From an uncultured Clostridia bacterium (lineage in GTDB: Bacteria > Bacillota > Clostridia > UBA1381), in assembly GCA_910578235.1 (NCBI GenBank), contig CAJTPP010000017.1:11551-34519 (forward strand): a stretch of DNA of 22,969 nucleotides, read 5' to 3'. The notes below the pieces were generated by a model. It searched no databases. It had not been told where the DNA came from and worked only from the letters and a program-made list of their open reading frames with translations. The position numbers and the translations under genes are program-made. Positions 5,887 to 13,462 of the stretch are shown piece by piece. Positions within the stretch are counted from its first letter, which is position 1, and the number at the start of each line of letters is the position of its first letter.

Positions 5887-7698
5887 ATGAATAACAGAAG
5901 TCTTTTTCGCATAATAACAATACTTTTAGCTTCTGTACTTGCATACACAGCCATTCCATGCGCATACGCGGATGTAACCACAGCCGCTCCCGATATCAAT
6001 GCGCCCAAAACTCTTGATGAGCTTAGAACAGCAGATATAGCTTCAATAGCACGGCTTAGCAGATTTGACAGCCGTGATTATAATATAATAACTCCCGTAA
6101 GAGATCAAGGCACTTCCGATCTCTGCTGGGCTTACGCTACAATAAGCGCGTCAGAAACATCCATACTTTTGGAAGGTATTGAACAAAACTCTTTGTCACT
6201 TTCCCCTGAAATGCTCGGATATTTCAGACATAACAGAGGCGCCGATCCTCTGGGAAACACAACCGGAGAAGTGACGCAGTCAAGCGCGAATTGGTATAAT
6301 ACAAGCGGCGACCCGATCTACGGAGCGACAGTTTTGTCTCAATGGTGCGGACCTGTTAAGACAGGTATAAGCGTAAATACAGCCAATGTATATGATAATA
6401 CAGACTACAGACTGGAAAACACGATCTGTATTGCAAACGCCAAAGACCGTGACGCTATTAAACGCGCCATCGCCCGCTATGGATCAGTTACTTTTTCATA
6501 CAACAACAAATCAGAATATGACTATTACAACGCAAAAAATGAAACAGGCAGCTCCTCATACCCGCATGCCTGCACACTTATCGGCTGGGATGACACAATA
6601 CCTGCAGATATATTCCGTCCCGGAGGAGCGTCACAAGATGGAGGATGGATTGTAAAAAACAGCTATAAATCTTTACCATATTTCTATTTGTCCTATGACT
6701 GCGGAAGTTCTTCCATTATAGCCTTAGATTTTGCCCCACGCTCCGAATATGATTATAATTATTTTTATGACGCTTCCGTTCAGGACTTTGCCCTTACTCT
6801 GAGTATGAAAAATACACACTCTGCAAACATATTTGAAGCAAAAAAAAGTACAGATACCTTGGATGAATATGTTAAGGCCGTTAATGTGGGCATTATAGGA
6901 AACAATGTTACATGCAATGCAAAAGTCTATACCGACTTAAATAATGTTACAACACCAACCTCCGTATCAGACCCTACAGATGGTACTCTTGCGGCAGAAA
7001 AAAGCGCCGTTTTTGAACATTCAGGCGTCTACACCATTACGTTTGACACTCCCGTTAAGATTAGTAAGGGGAGTTATTTCAGCGTTGTAATTAAAGTATC
7101 TAATGCTGCTAATAATGCGGTCATTCGTCTTTCACAAAACACCGGTGCTACATATATGTTTAAAGATTATTGGTCAAAAAGCCGTTTTGCTGCGCGTATA
7201 AAGGCATTTACTATATGTGAAGAAAAAAAACCTGTTACGCCCACTCCGACACCATCACCCACTCTAACACCATCGCCTACTCCAACACCATCGCCCACTC
7301 TAACACCATCGCATACTCCGACACCGTTGCCTACTCCAACACCATCGCCTACCCCGACACCGTTGCCTACTCCAACACCATCACCTACCCCGACACCGTT
7401 GCCTACTCCGGAAATAATACAAGCAATTGGCACTTATAACAATAAAATAATAGCTCAAAAACATATTGACAACAACATTCTCAGGCTCACTTTAACCTAC
7501 AAAGATGTATACATTCCACATCTTCAACTTATCTTAGCAACATATAATGATACAGGTCTGATTTCTGTAAAACTTATTGATAGTTCAGGAAATGAAAATA
7601 ACACCATACATTTTAATGATATATCGTTGCCAAATGAAACATACAAGCTTATGATATGGAATATGAACAATTTATCACCCGTCTTTGATGTTATATAA
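5887..7698 (+). CDS. Secreted papain-family (C1A) cysteine protease with Thr/Pro linker
   Basis: A 603-residue exported protein. A signal peptide (about 1-28, ending CAYA) is followed by a C1A peptidase domain with Gln74 (oxyanion), Cys80 in 'DLCWAYA', His227 in '[10 protein letters not shown]' and Asn258 in 'VKNSY', so the catalytic set is complete. Next comes a beta-rich domain (about 295-440), as in clostridial proteases annotated C1 plus lectin-like domain. A linker of [12 protein letters not shown] repeats (about 452-508) leads to a C-terminal domain of about 95 residues ending '[14 protein letters not shown]', resembling the small beta domain at the end of many clostridial surface proteins. 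There is no LPXTG or S-layer motif. Substrate unknown. AAAGGAGA precedes ATG; no clear downstream terminator. Confidence 0.9.
   Translation: MNNRSLFRIITILLASVLAYTAIPCAYADVTTAAPDINAPKTLDELRTADIASIARLSRFDSRDYNIITPVRDQGTSDLCWAYATISASETSILLEGIEQNSLSLSPEMLGYFRHNRGADPLGNTTGEVTQSSANWYNTSGDPIYGATVLSQWCGPVKTGISVNTANVYDNTDYRLENTICIANAKDRDAIKRAIARYGSVTFSYNNKSEYDYYNAKNETGSSSYPHACTLIGWDDTIPADIFRPGGASQDGGWIVKNSYKSLPYFYLSYDCGSSSIIALDFAPRSEYDYNYFYDASVQDFALTLSMKNTHSANIFEAKKSTDTLDEYVKAVNVGIIGNNVTCNAKVYTDLNNVTTPTSVSDPTDGTLAAEKSAVFEHSGVYTITFDTPVKISKGSYFSVVIKVSNAANNAVIRLSQNTGATYMFKDYWSKSRFAARIKAFTICEEKKPVTPTPTPSPTLTPSPTPTPSPTLTPSHTPTPLPTPTPSPTPTPLPTPTPSPTPTPLPTPEIIQAIGTYNNKIIAQKHIDNNILRLTLTYKDVYIPHLQLILATYNDTGLISVKLIDSSGNENNTIHFNDISLPNETYKLMIWNMNNLSPVFDVI
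7240..7410 (+). repeat. Nine-copy 18-bp tandem repeat encoding [12 protein letters not shown]
   Basis: Nine units of 18 bp (first 7240-7257, last 7384-7401) plus a half unit, within the protease gene. Consensus is CCTACTCCAACACCATCG with variants ending CCGTTG. The period is a multiple of three, so gain or loss of units keeps the frame and only changes linker length. Confidence 0.95.
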
Positions 7699-7730
7699 AA
7701 CAAATTAAAAAAACTAAAAATAAATATTAG

Positions 7731-7793
7731 ACCTCCGGCAAATCCGCATAAATACTATATTTTTGCGGATTGCTCTATTCCGGCGGCAGAGGT
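7731..7793. repeat. Nested inverted repeats after the protease gene
   Basis: AATCCGCA (7741-7748) pairs with TGCGGATT (7764-7771), enclosed by ACCTC (7731-7735) with GAGGT (7789-7793). There is no U-tract on either side, so a standard terminator is not supported, though it may stabilise or end the protease transcript. The rest of 7699-7903 shows nothing else I can support. Confidence 0.45.
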
Positions 7794-7903
7794 ACAAAAT
7801 CTGCTTTGGCGCATGTTGCTCTCACAATGACAGTCTATACATGCCATTACAGCCATTATCTACCTCATTTCTATCTTCATTATTTACTGTCAGTATAATT
7901 TTT

Positions 7904-8287
7904 TTAGTCAAGTTTTTCTATATCAAGTACAAATTTAATAAACTTTGTATATCTGATCCGATAATGCCCATACTTTTCATATTTATTCCAGTTTCCAAAT
8001 TTTAAATTCTTCAATTCTTCATTATCTGTTTCAATATGTGAGTATAAGTGTCCCGCATAATGATAAGTTGGTAACTCATTCACATATACTTCTTGACCGC
8101 CTTTTAATGCGCTTGGAATATCAATACTTAGAAGAAGCGCGGCCAGCGATAACATACAGCCAACAACTATGAGTGATCCGAAAATATCGTTTTCCATTTC
8201 TTTTTTGACTATCTTCTTTCTCCATATGTAAAGAATGATCGCTAATAACAAAACTAATAAAATGATTAATGTAATCCAGTAAAACAT
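7904..8287 (-). CDS. Hypothetical membrane protein
   Basis: A 127-residue protein I do not recognise. The start is set at ATG 8287, with AAGGAAA six bases upstream, and gives an N-terminal hydrophobic helix (residues 2-19), a basic segment, and a second helix (about 35-52). The remaining 70 residues are polar and rich in Tyr, Lys, Glu and His, without a motif I know. By the positive-inside rule (IWRKK after helix 1), the basic loop is cytoplasmic and the tail probably outside. The open frame continues upstream without a stop to 8456, and that upstream part also looks like protein (see next entry), so the true gene may be longer and broken. It is divergent from an XRE regulator and may be controlled by it. 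Confidence 0.55.
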   Translation of the reverse strand: MFYWITLIILLVLLLAIILYIWRKKIVKKEMENDIFGSLIVVGCMLSLAALLLSIDIPSALKGGQEVYVNELPTYHYAGHLYSHIETDNEELKNLKFGNWNKYEKYGHYRIRYTKFIKFVLDIEKLD

Positions 8288-8476
8288 ATTAAATTTCCTT
8301 TCTAAATAATTTATTAAAAATTCCCCGCGACACACCATGCATATCACAAGTATGTATAATGCTGCTTGTGGTATGCGGCTTTCTTGCATACCAACAAAAC
8401 CGCGTTTATCTTCTGCGTTTTTATAACTTGCTGTCAGTTCTGTAATAACCGATTTTTATTTTTCTCTTTTGTTCAT
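8288..8476 (-). pseudogene. Possible 5' part of the membrane-protein gene, interrupted by an in-frame TAA
   Basis: A strong AGGAGGT precedes ATG at 8476, which opens a frame MNKREK followed by TAA (8458-8456). After the TAA the same frame runs without a stop into the membrane protein ending at 7904. The translation after the stop (beginning KSVITELTASYKN) is protein-like, not random. Either one base change has broken a gene of about 190 codons, or a six-codon leader peptide precedes a separate gene. The promoter at 8497-8525 serves this start. Confidence 0.45.
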
Positions 8477-8496
8477 AAAAAGACCTCCTTAAACAT

Positions 8497-8525
8497 ATAA
8501 TAACATAATAAATACAGTATTTCAA
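8497..8525 (-). promoter_or_regulatory. Promoter for the minus-strand membrane-protein gene
   Basis: On the minus strand TTGAAA (8525-8520), 17-bp spacer, TATTAT (8502-8497). The spacer contains the motif ATACAGTAT. It lies 20 bases before the ATG at 8476. Confidence 0.6.
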
Positions 8526-8581
8526 GACTGCTTTTACAGTGTTGTTTACATACTACAAAGCAGTATAATAAGACTGTAAAA
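8512..8581. promoter_or_regulatory. Putative operator array between divergent promoters
   Basis: Five CAGT/ACTG cores occur in 62 bp (8515-8518, 8527-8530, 8537-8540, 8561-8564, 8573-8576). They form two perfect but interleaved inverted repeats: ACTGCTTT/AAAGCAGT (8527-8534/8557-8564) and TTTTACAGT/ACTGTAAAA (8532-8540/8573-8581). The array overlaps both promoters, as expected for a regulator controlling its own gene and the divergent one. Confidence 0.5.
8542..8569 (+). promoter_or_regulatory. Promoter for the first XRE regulator
   Basis: TTGTTT (8542-8547), 16-bp spacer, TATAAT (8564-8569), 37 bases before the proposed TTG start. Confidence 0.55.
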
Positions 8582-8606
8582 TAGGTATAGAAAGAAGGTG
8601 TTTACA

Positions 8607-8915
8607 TTGAATATTCATAGCAGACTGAGTGACTTGTTAAAACAATCTGGAATATCAAGATATAGATTAGCAAAAATATGTGATATACCGGAGGAAACAT
8701 TGACAGGCATATTTAAGAGAGGTAATACACCGACTTTTGCAACTCTTGAAACTATATGTAAAGGCTTGGGCATTACACTTTCACAGTTCTTTGCGGAAAA
8801 CGATATGATTGAAATGTCTTCCGATATGAAAGAATTTTATGAAGAATGGAAGCTCCTTACCAATGAGCAGAAAAATTTAACCATTCAAGTGATGAAGCAA
8901 ATGCGTTCAAAATGA
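8607..8915 (+). CDS. XRE-family HTH transcriptional regulator
   Basis: A 102-residue DNA-binding protein with an N-terminal lambda-repressor-like helix-turn-helix (about residues 1-62: RLSDLLKQSG, RYRLAKICDIP, and ETLTGIFKRGNTPT as recognition region) and a short C-terminal helical tail (EEWKLLTNEQKN). TTG at 8607 is chosen because AAGGTG lies six bases upstream and the product begins MNIHSRL, typical of the family; the earlier in-frame GTG at 8598 sits inside the Shine-Dalgarno. It probably represses itself and the divergent membrane-protein gene through the CAGT/ACTG array. Such small regulators are common in prophage and conjugative-element remnants. A terminator follows. Confidence 0.85.
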   Translation: MNIHSRLSDLLKQSGISRYRLAKICDIPEETLTGIFKRGNTPTFATLETICKGLGITLSQFFAENDMIEMSSDMKEFYEEWKLLTNEQKNLTIQVMKQMRSK

Positions 8916-8928
8916 TAAACCATCCAAC

Positions 8929-8951
8929 AAGAGGGGAAACCCTCTTTTTTT
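8929..8951 (+). terminator. Terminator of the first XRE gene
   Basis: AAGAGGG (8929-8935) and CCCTCTT (8940-8946) form a 7-bp stem with a GAAA tetraloop and a run of T to 8951. It is 13 bases past the stop codon. Confidence 0.9.
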
Positions 8952-9141
8952 GTTTAAGTCTTTAGTGACACAGTGTTACAAAAAACTATAAACTACTTCT
9001 TATTATATTATAAATTATATCAGACCATTCGCAAATAATCAAGTATTGTAGACTTATATTTCGTATTTTAGATTATATATTTTTAAGCGCATAACACTTA
9101 TACTAAATGTGTAATACTAAACTGATGATAGGAATGATATA

Positions 9142-9483
9142 ATGAAAATCAATGAATATAACTACGAGCCTATTGGTAAAAGGATAAAACAAGCACGCCT
9201 AGCAAAGAAATATACACAGGAATTTGTAGGTAATAAAATCGGAGTGGGTATGCAACATATATCTGATATTGAAAGAGGATTAGCTGGAATGTCAGTAGCA
9301 AGTCTACTCGATATTATGACAGTGTTGGAATGTGACGCTGACTACATTCTTTTTGGAAAATCAACATCTAATCCTAATAATCCAATCAATAAAATTATTT
9401 CAAATATGGATCAAGAGCAGAGAATGTATGCGGAAGAGTTATTAAGAGTGTACGCTAAATCCTGTGGCATAAATTTAGATTAA
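9142..9483 (+). CDS. XRE-family HTH transcriptional regulator (second)
   Basis: A 113-residue protein with a lambda-repressor-like helix-turn-helix (about residues 11-67: IGKRIKQARLAKKYTQEFVG, then HISDIERGLAGMSV, then LLDIMTVLECDADYILFG) and a C-terminal helix after an Asn/Pro-rich hinge. This is the short XRE form with the 'Y(I/L)LFG' ending the DNA-binding domain, frequent in clostridial mobile elements. AGGAA lies six bases before ATG. The 190 bases upstream are very A/T rich; TATACT at 9099-9104 may be a -10, without a convincing -35, and ACAC/GTGT (9094-9097/9109-9112) around it could be an operator. The target is unknown. It is not closely similar to the first regulator. Confidence 0.85.
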   Translation: MKINEYNYEPIGKRIKQARLAKKYTQEFVGNKIGVGMQHISDIERGLAGMSVASLLDIMTVLECDADYILFGKSTSNPNNPINKIISNMDQEQRMYAEELLRVYAKSCGINLD

Positions 9484-9494
9484 GTCTATCAATA

Positions 9495-9533
9495 AAAAAG
9501 CAATAGCTCGCTATAAAAAAGTGATAGCTTTTT
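9495..9533 (+). terminator. Possible terminator of the second XRE gene
   Basis: AAAAAGC (9495-9501) pairs with GCTTTTT (9527-9533), with a small internal ATAG/CTAT hairpin (9503-9506/9511-9514). The stem is A/T-rich and the loop large, so it is weaker than the hairpin that follows. Confidence 0.4.
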
Positions 9534-9552
9534 CAGCTTTTGTCGAAAAGAG

Positions 9553-9593
9553 AAATAAACCGTTGCGAGGAATAGCCCAGACGGTTTATTTTT
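9553..9593 (+). terminator. Terminator downstream of the second XRE gene
   Basis: An 11-bp perfect stem, AAATAAACCGT (9553-9563) with ACGGTTTATTT (9581-9591), loop 17 nt, ending in T's to 9593. Confidence 0.65.
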
Positions 9594-9600
9594 ATAAAGC

Positions 9601-9639
9601 AAAAACCCGTAAATAGCTTGATTTCAAGCCATTTACGGG
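9601..9639 (-). terminator. Second terminator behind tRNA-fMet
   Basis: CCCGTAAAT (9606-9614) pairs with ATTTACGGG (9631-9639), and inside it GCTTG (9616-9620) pairs with CAAGC (9625-9629), one A-C mismatch between. On the minus strand it is followed by five T (9605-9601). It lies beyond the first hairpin and acts as backup for the tRNA transcript. Confidence 0.7.
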
Positions 9640-9644
9640 CATAG

Positions 9645-9682
9645 AAAAAGGACTGCAACATTGTATCAATATTGCAGTCCTT
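9645..9682 (-). terminator. First terminator behind tRNA-fMet
   Basis: An 11-bp perfect stem, AAGGACTGCAA (9648-9658) with TTGCAGTCCTT (9672-9682), loop 13 nt. On the minus strand a T-run (9649-9645) follows, only a few bases after the tRNA 3' end. Confidence 0.8.
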
Positions 9683-9685
9683 ATT

Positions 9686-9761
<76 letters not shown>

Positions 9762-9797
9762 ATATTTAATTTCACTCTTTGAAAAGAGTACTAAATG

Positions 9798-9826
9798 ATT
9801 ATAACACATATATATATAATTGTCAA
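9798..9826 (-). promoter_or_regulatory. Consensus promoter of tRNA-fMet
   Basis: TTGACA (9826-9821) and TATAAT (9803-9798) on the minus strand with a 17-bp spacer: both hexamers match the sigma-A consensus at every base, as expected for a highly expressed tRNA. Confidence 0.92.
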
Positions 9827-9883
9827 GCATTTCACAAAATAAATCCATAAAAATATTACGACATATTTTACCAAAATACACTA

Positions 9884-9912
9884 TTGTTTTTATTCAAAGT
9901 TTAGTATATAAT
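9884..9912 (+). promoter_or_regulatory. Promoter of the GtrA-comM pair
   Basis: TTGTTT (9884-9889), 17-bp spacer, TATAAT (9907-9912), 33 bases before the GtrA-like start codon. Confidence 0.65.
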
Positions 9913-9945
9913 ATAGTTAAATAATTGAAATAGGGAGATGAAATA

Positions 9946-10443
9946 ATGGATCGCTTTTTATCTGAGCTGCGTGTACGACTGAAAAAGTATCTCTCACCTA
10001 ATACAATGCGTATGCTCCGGCCATTTTTAACGGTTCAGTTCGTCATCTTTATGCTTATGGGAATAATCAATTCCGCTGTATCGGTAGGCACAGCAACCTT
10101 ACTCGATATATTATGCGCAAAACTTTTACCTTATGACAATACTATGCGTGCTGTTATAGTATATTCAAGATCCAATTTTATTGCCGGCTATATTATAAGT
10201 ATTATAACATCCTTTTTTCTCAATTCAAAATTCACTTTTAAACAAAAACCGACATTAAAAAATTTCATTAAATTTCCCGTAAGCTATATTCCGAATTTCA
10301 TATTTCAATACCTAATGGTATTTTTGTTCACAGCCATAGACTGGAACTCAACCGCAGCGTATATATGCGCCGCAATTCTCGGTACTCCGGTAACATTTAT
10401 TGTAATGAAAATTATAATATTTAAAAGAAAAAAAACAAACTGA
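9946..10443 (+). CDS. GtrA-family membrane protein
   Basis: A 165-residue integral membrane protein of the GtrA/DPMS-like family, small four-helix proteins thought to flip or deliver lipid-linked sugars for cell-surface polysaccharides or teichoic acid glycosylation. Hydrophobic segments lie at about 31-53, 74-92 (after 'YSRSNFIAGY'), 105-122 and 133-155. The family signature 'FFLNSKFTFK' (about residues 88-97) is intact. A cytoplasmic amphipathic N-terminus of about 25 residues precedes helix 1, and the C-terminus is basic. GGGAGAT precedes ATG by eight bases. The next gene, comM, begins nine bases after the stop, so they are likely co-transcribed though functionally unrelated. Confidence 0.88.
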   Translation: MDRFLSELRVRLKKYLSPNTMRMLRPFLTVQFVIFMLMGIINSAVSVGTATLLDILCAKLLPYDNTMRAVIVYSRSNFIAGYIISIITSFFLNSKFTFKQKPTLKNFIKFPVSYIPNFIFQYLMVFLFTAIDWNSTAAYICAAILGTPVTFIVMKIIIFKRKKTN

Positions 10444-10452
10444 GGTAAAATT

Positions 10453-11985
10453 ATGTTGTCACAAATTTATTCATTCGGACTTATCGGCATTGACGGCTTT
10501 TGCGTATGTGTAGAAACCGATATTTCTAATGGTCTGCCCTGCTTCGACATAGTCGGTCTGCCTGATACAGCGGTCAAAGAATCCAAAGAACGCGTGCGCT
10601 CAGCGATTAAAAATACGGGGTTTACATTTCCCCCCAAGCACATAATCATTAATTTGTCCCCCGCCGCGCGGCGCAAAGAAGGGACAGGATATGACTTGCC
10701 CATGGCTTTATCTATTTTAACCGCTACAGAACAAATTTACATTAACGATACCGATACATCCGTCTTTTTCGGAGAGTTGTCGCTTGACGGATCCGTTCAG
10801 CCGATAAACGGCATACTGCCAATGATTATATCAGCTTATAAACAAGGCTTTACAAATATCTTTGTACCCGCTCAAAACGCTGATGAAGCCGCTGTAATTG
10901 ACGGTGTAAATATTTATCCTGTCACATCCCTTAAAGCTCTTTGCGATCATTTCTGCGATATAAAACATATATCTGTACATAAAATTGATCTCACTGACTA
11001 TTTTACCGCAAGCGCTTCAGCCGTTCCTGATTTTTGTGATGTAAAAGGTCAGGAAAATGTCAAGCGCGCCCTTGAAATAGCCGCCGCGGGTAATCATAAT
11101 GTACTTCTTATAGGAAGTCCCGGTACGGGTAAAACAATGCTCGCACAGCGTATACCGGGAATTCTTCCCGATCTTACCTTTGACGAATCACTTGAAGTAA
11201 CAAAAATACACTCTATCGCCGGACTTTTGTCAAAAGATGAACCCCTTATACTTCACCGTCCTTTCAGAAGCCCGCACCATACGGTTTCAGCTTCCGGTCT
11301 TTCCGGAGGCGGATCTATTCCTAAACCAGGAGAACTATCTCTTGCGCATAACGGTATACTATTTATGGATGAATTGCCGGAATTTAAGCGAGATTCACTG
11401 GAGGTACTTCGGCAGCCGCTTGAAGACGGCAAAGTAACTATTTCCCGCGTTCATGCCACACTTACATATCCTTGTAACATAATGCTTGTCGCAAGTATGA
11501 ATCCGTGTAAATGCGGTTATTTTGGAGATACCAGACGTCAGTGCACATGCACTCCAAATCAGATCAACCAATACCGCAGCAGAATATCCGGCCCTCTTCT
11601 GGACAGAATTGACATTCAGGTTGAAGTTTCCAATGTCGATTATAATGATCTCAGTTCCACTGACAGAGGTGAAACAAGTGCGAAAATTAAAGAACGTGTA
11701 AATCGTACACGAAAAATACAGCTTGAACGCTATAAAGGGTTAGATATTTACTCTAATTCACAATTAGAAGCAGGCATGCTTCAAAAATTCTGCCCGCTTG
11801 GTACGGAAGAAAATCAAATTTTAAAAGCGGCATTTGATAATCTGGGTTTAAGCGCGCGCGCCCACAGCCGTATACTAAAGGTTGCGCGTACTATCGCTGA
11901 TCTGGACGGCTCTGAAAATATCCGAACCGAACATATTGCCGAAGCCATACAATACAGAAGTCTTGACCGAAAATATTTTGAATAA
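10453..11985 (+). CDS. comM: YifB/ComM-family AAA+ ATPase (Mg-chelatase-like)
   Basis: A 510-residue cytoplasmic AAA+ ATPase. In gamma-proteobacteria ComM is a hexameric helicase promoting branch migration during natural transformation; in Firmicutes the homologue is usually called YifB and its role is less clear. The N-terminal Lon-protease-like ChlI domain (about 1-165) includes 'GLPDTAVKESKERV'. The AAA+ core has Walker A GSPGTGKT at 221-228 and Walker B ILFMDELPEF, followed by a four-Cys cluster in 'NPCKCGYFG...CTCT', typical of the family. The C-terminal Mg-chelatase helical domain completes it. The length is normal. GAGGT precedes ATG, and it ends at a terminator shared with a convergent gene. 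Confidence 0.93.
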   Translation: MLSQIYSFGLIGIDGFCVCVETDISNGLPCFDIVGLPDTAVKESKERVRSAIKNTGFTFPPKHIIINLSPAARRKEGTGYDLPMALSILTATEQIYINDTDTSVFFGELSLDGSVQPINGILPMIISAYKQGFTNIFVPAQNADEAAVIDGVNIYPVTSLKALCDHFCDIKHISVHKIDLTDYFTASASAVPDFCDVKGQENVKRALEIAAAGNHNVLLIGSPGTGKTMLAQRIPGILPDLTFDESLEVTKIHSIAGLLSKDEPLILHRPFRSPHHTVSASGLSGGGSIPKPGELSLAHNGILFMDELPEFKRDSLEVLRQPLEDGKVTISRVHATLTYPCNIMLVASMNPCKCGYFGDTRRQCTCTPNQINQYRSRISGPLLDRIDIQVEVSNVDYNDLSSTDRGETSAKIKERVNRTRKIQLERYKGLDIYSNSQLEAGMLQKFCPLGTEENQILKAAFDNLGLSARAHSRILKVARTIADLDGSENIRTEHIAEAIQYRSLDRKYFE

Positions 11986-12005
11986 ATACCGGCTGTATAT
12001 GCACA

Positions 12006-12040
12006 AATAAAATGACATAGCTCTGCTATGTCATTTATTA
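12006..12040. terminator. Bidirectional terminator between comM and the CDF gene
   Basis: A 12-bp perfect stem, AAATGACATAGC (12010-12021) with GCTATGTCATTT (12025-12036), loop TCT. T-rich tails follow on the plus strand; on the minus strand the tail TTTTATTT serves the convergent transporter gene. Confidence 0.85.
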
Positions 12041-12052
12041 TATGTTATAATA

Positions 12053-13234
12053 TTATTGATGAGGCATTGCCGCATAACTTCTGTCAATAGTTACAACCGC
12101 ATAATAATTAGGATATTTCTCTTTTATAATATTACGCAGATAGTGCTTTATTTCCTTTTCACCAATGTCCATATCATGCGGCACAAGACAGTCAAAAATA
12201 ACATTTGTATGCGTAGGCCCTTTTACAATACGCAAATCATGTATTGTAAGCCGTTCATCAAGATATGTTATCTGCTCGCTTATCCATGACCTCAGCTCAT
12301 TCACAAGCGAGTCCTTTGTCGAAATCGGATCCAGATGCACTATCATATGCAAACCGTCATTCTCAAGAAAATCACGCTCAATATTATCTATTACATCATG
12401 ACTTTCAAGAACATCATTCTCAGCCGCCATTTCCACATGCACACTCGCAAACAATCTGCCCGGACCGTAATCATGCACCATCAGATCATGAGTGCCAAGT
12501 ACATTCGGATAACTCATAATCTTATTTCTGATCATATCTACCTGCTTTTCGTCCGGCGCTTTTCCAAGCATTGGATCAAGTGTATCCTTAATCAATCCGA
12601 AACCACTGTAAAGAATAAATATCGCAACGGCAACACCCATAATACCATCAAGTTCAATATCTGCAAAATAAGAAATCACAGCCGCAGCCAGTACCGCCGA
12701 GGTTGTTATTACATCATTACGACTATCGGCCGCTGTCGCAATCAATGTCTTTGAATTTATTTTTTCACCTATATTCATATTAAAAAACATCATCCAAAGT
12801 TTAAGTAAAACAGAAAAAATAAGCACGGCAGCAATAATCCATGAAAATTCCACAGACTTCGGATTAATTATTTTCTCCACACTGCTGCGAAATAACTCAA
12901 CTCCTATAACCATAATAAGCACAGATACCATAAGCCCCGACAAATATTCATATCTGCCGTGTCCATACGGATGTTCCTCGTCCGCCGGACGACTTGCCAG
13001 CTTAAATCCCAGCAGACTTATAATACTTGATGACGCGTCTGACAAATTATTTACCGCATCCGCCGTAATTGCAACAGAACCGGAAAACAATCCTATGAAC
13101 AGCTTGCCGGAAAACAGAAGAATATTACATATAATTCCTATCACTCCTGACATTTTTCCATAGCTTGCGCGCACTTCTCTGTCGTCTGTATTCTGATAAT
13201 TTTTTACAAATTTTTTAATCAGAAGATTTGTCAT
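12053..13234 (-). CDS. Cation diffusion facilitator (CDF) family transporter
   Basis: A 393-residue inner-membrane divalent metal/proton antiporter. Six hydrophobic segments span about residues 28-225. The metal site residues are present: Asp59 and Asp66 around 'ADAVNNLSDA' and Asp170/Asp174 in 'AADSRNDV'. The loop motif HPYGHGR (88-94) is also present. The Asn-Asn-Leu-Ser-Asp form with Asp-Asp in helix 5 resembles manganese-type exporters more than zinc YiiP, but the metal is uncertain. The cytoplasmic C-terminal domain is unusually long: a standard CDF dimerisation domain (about 235-310) is followed by about 80 more residues that look like a second copy of the same fold. GGAGGAAT precedes ATG. 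Monocistronic, with a good promoter. Confidence 0.92.
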   Translation of the reverse strand: MTNLLIKKFVKNYQNTDDREVRASYGKMSGVIGIICNILLFSGKLFIGLFSGSVAITADAVNNLSDASSSIISLLGFKLASRPADEEHPYGHGRYEYLSGLMVSVLIMVIGVELFRSSVEKIINPKSVEFSWIIAAVLIFSVLLKLWMMFFNMNIGEKINSKTLIATAADSRNDVITTSAVLAAAVISYFADIELDGIMGVAVAIFILYSGFGLIKDTLDPMLGKAPDEKQVDMIRNKIMSYPNVLGTHDLMVHDYGPGRLFASVHVEMAAENDVLESHDVIDNIERDFLENDGLHMIVHLDPISTKDSLVNELRSWISEQITYLDERLTIHDLRIVKGPTHTNVIFDCLVPHDMDIGEKEIKHYLRNIIKEKYPNYYAVVTIDRSYAAMPHQ

Positions 13235-13285
13235 CCATATTCCTCCAATATACCTTGATATATTATATTATTCCTCAGTCTGATT

Positions 13286-13314
13286 ATTGTATCATATTTA
13301 CTACCAAAATTCAA
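13286..13314 (-). promoter_or_regulatory. Promoter of the CDF transporter gene
   Basis: On the minus strand TTGAAT (13314-13309), 17-bp spacer, TACAAT (13291-13286), with TG just upstream of the -10 as an extended element. No metal-responsive operator is obvious. Confidence 0.65.
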
Positions 13315-13363
13315 CTTTTTATAAATATAATCTTTCTTACTCTATGACAACCTTGGTTACATC

Positions 13364-13393
13364 AAAAAGATCACTCGCTATGCAAGTGATCTT
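13364..13393 (-). terminator. Terminator of the leucine-rich-repeat gene
   Basis: AAGATCACT (13367-13375) pairs with AGTGATCTT (13385-13393), loop 9 nt; on the minus strand it ends in T5. It lies about 70 bases past the stop codon. The rest of 13315-13462 shows nothing else. Confidence 0.75.
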
Positions 13394-13462
13394 AATTAAT
13401 CAAAATATATTATTATACCAAATACATATCACTAATTCTGATTATTACTGTTATATGCATAT

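Noticed and set aside
7240..7410. CRISPR array
   Set aside because: Repeats are contiguous 18-bp units without spacers and in frame within a gene.
7167..7433. Minus-strand Gly-Val-Asp repeat protein
   Set aside because: It is the antisense reading of the PTPTPS repeat and has no ribosome-binding site.
7763..8005. 80-residue plus-strand ORF after the protease gene
   Set aside because: No ribosome-binding site; it overlaps the tail of the minus-strand membrane-protein gene and looks like A/T-rich chance coding.
8969..9098. Inverted pair AGTGTTA/TAACACT before the second XRE gene as an operator
   Set aside because: Only 7 bp, more than 110 bp apart, in very A/T-rich DNA; chance is likely.
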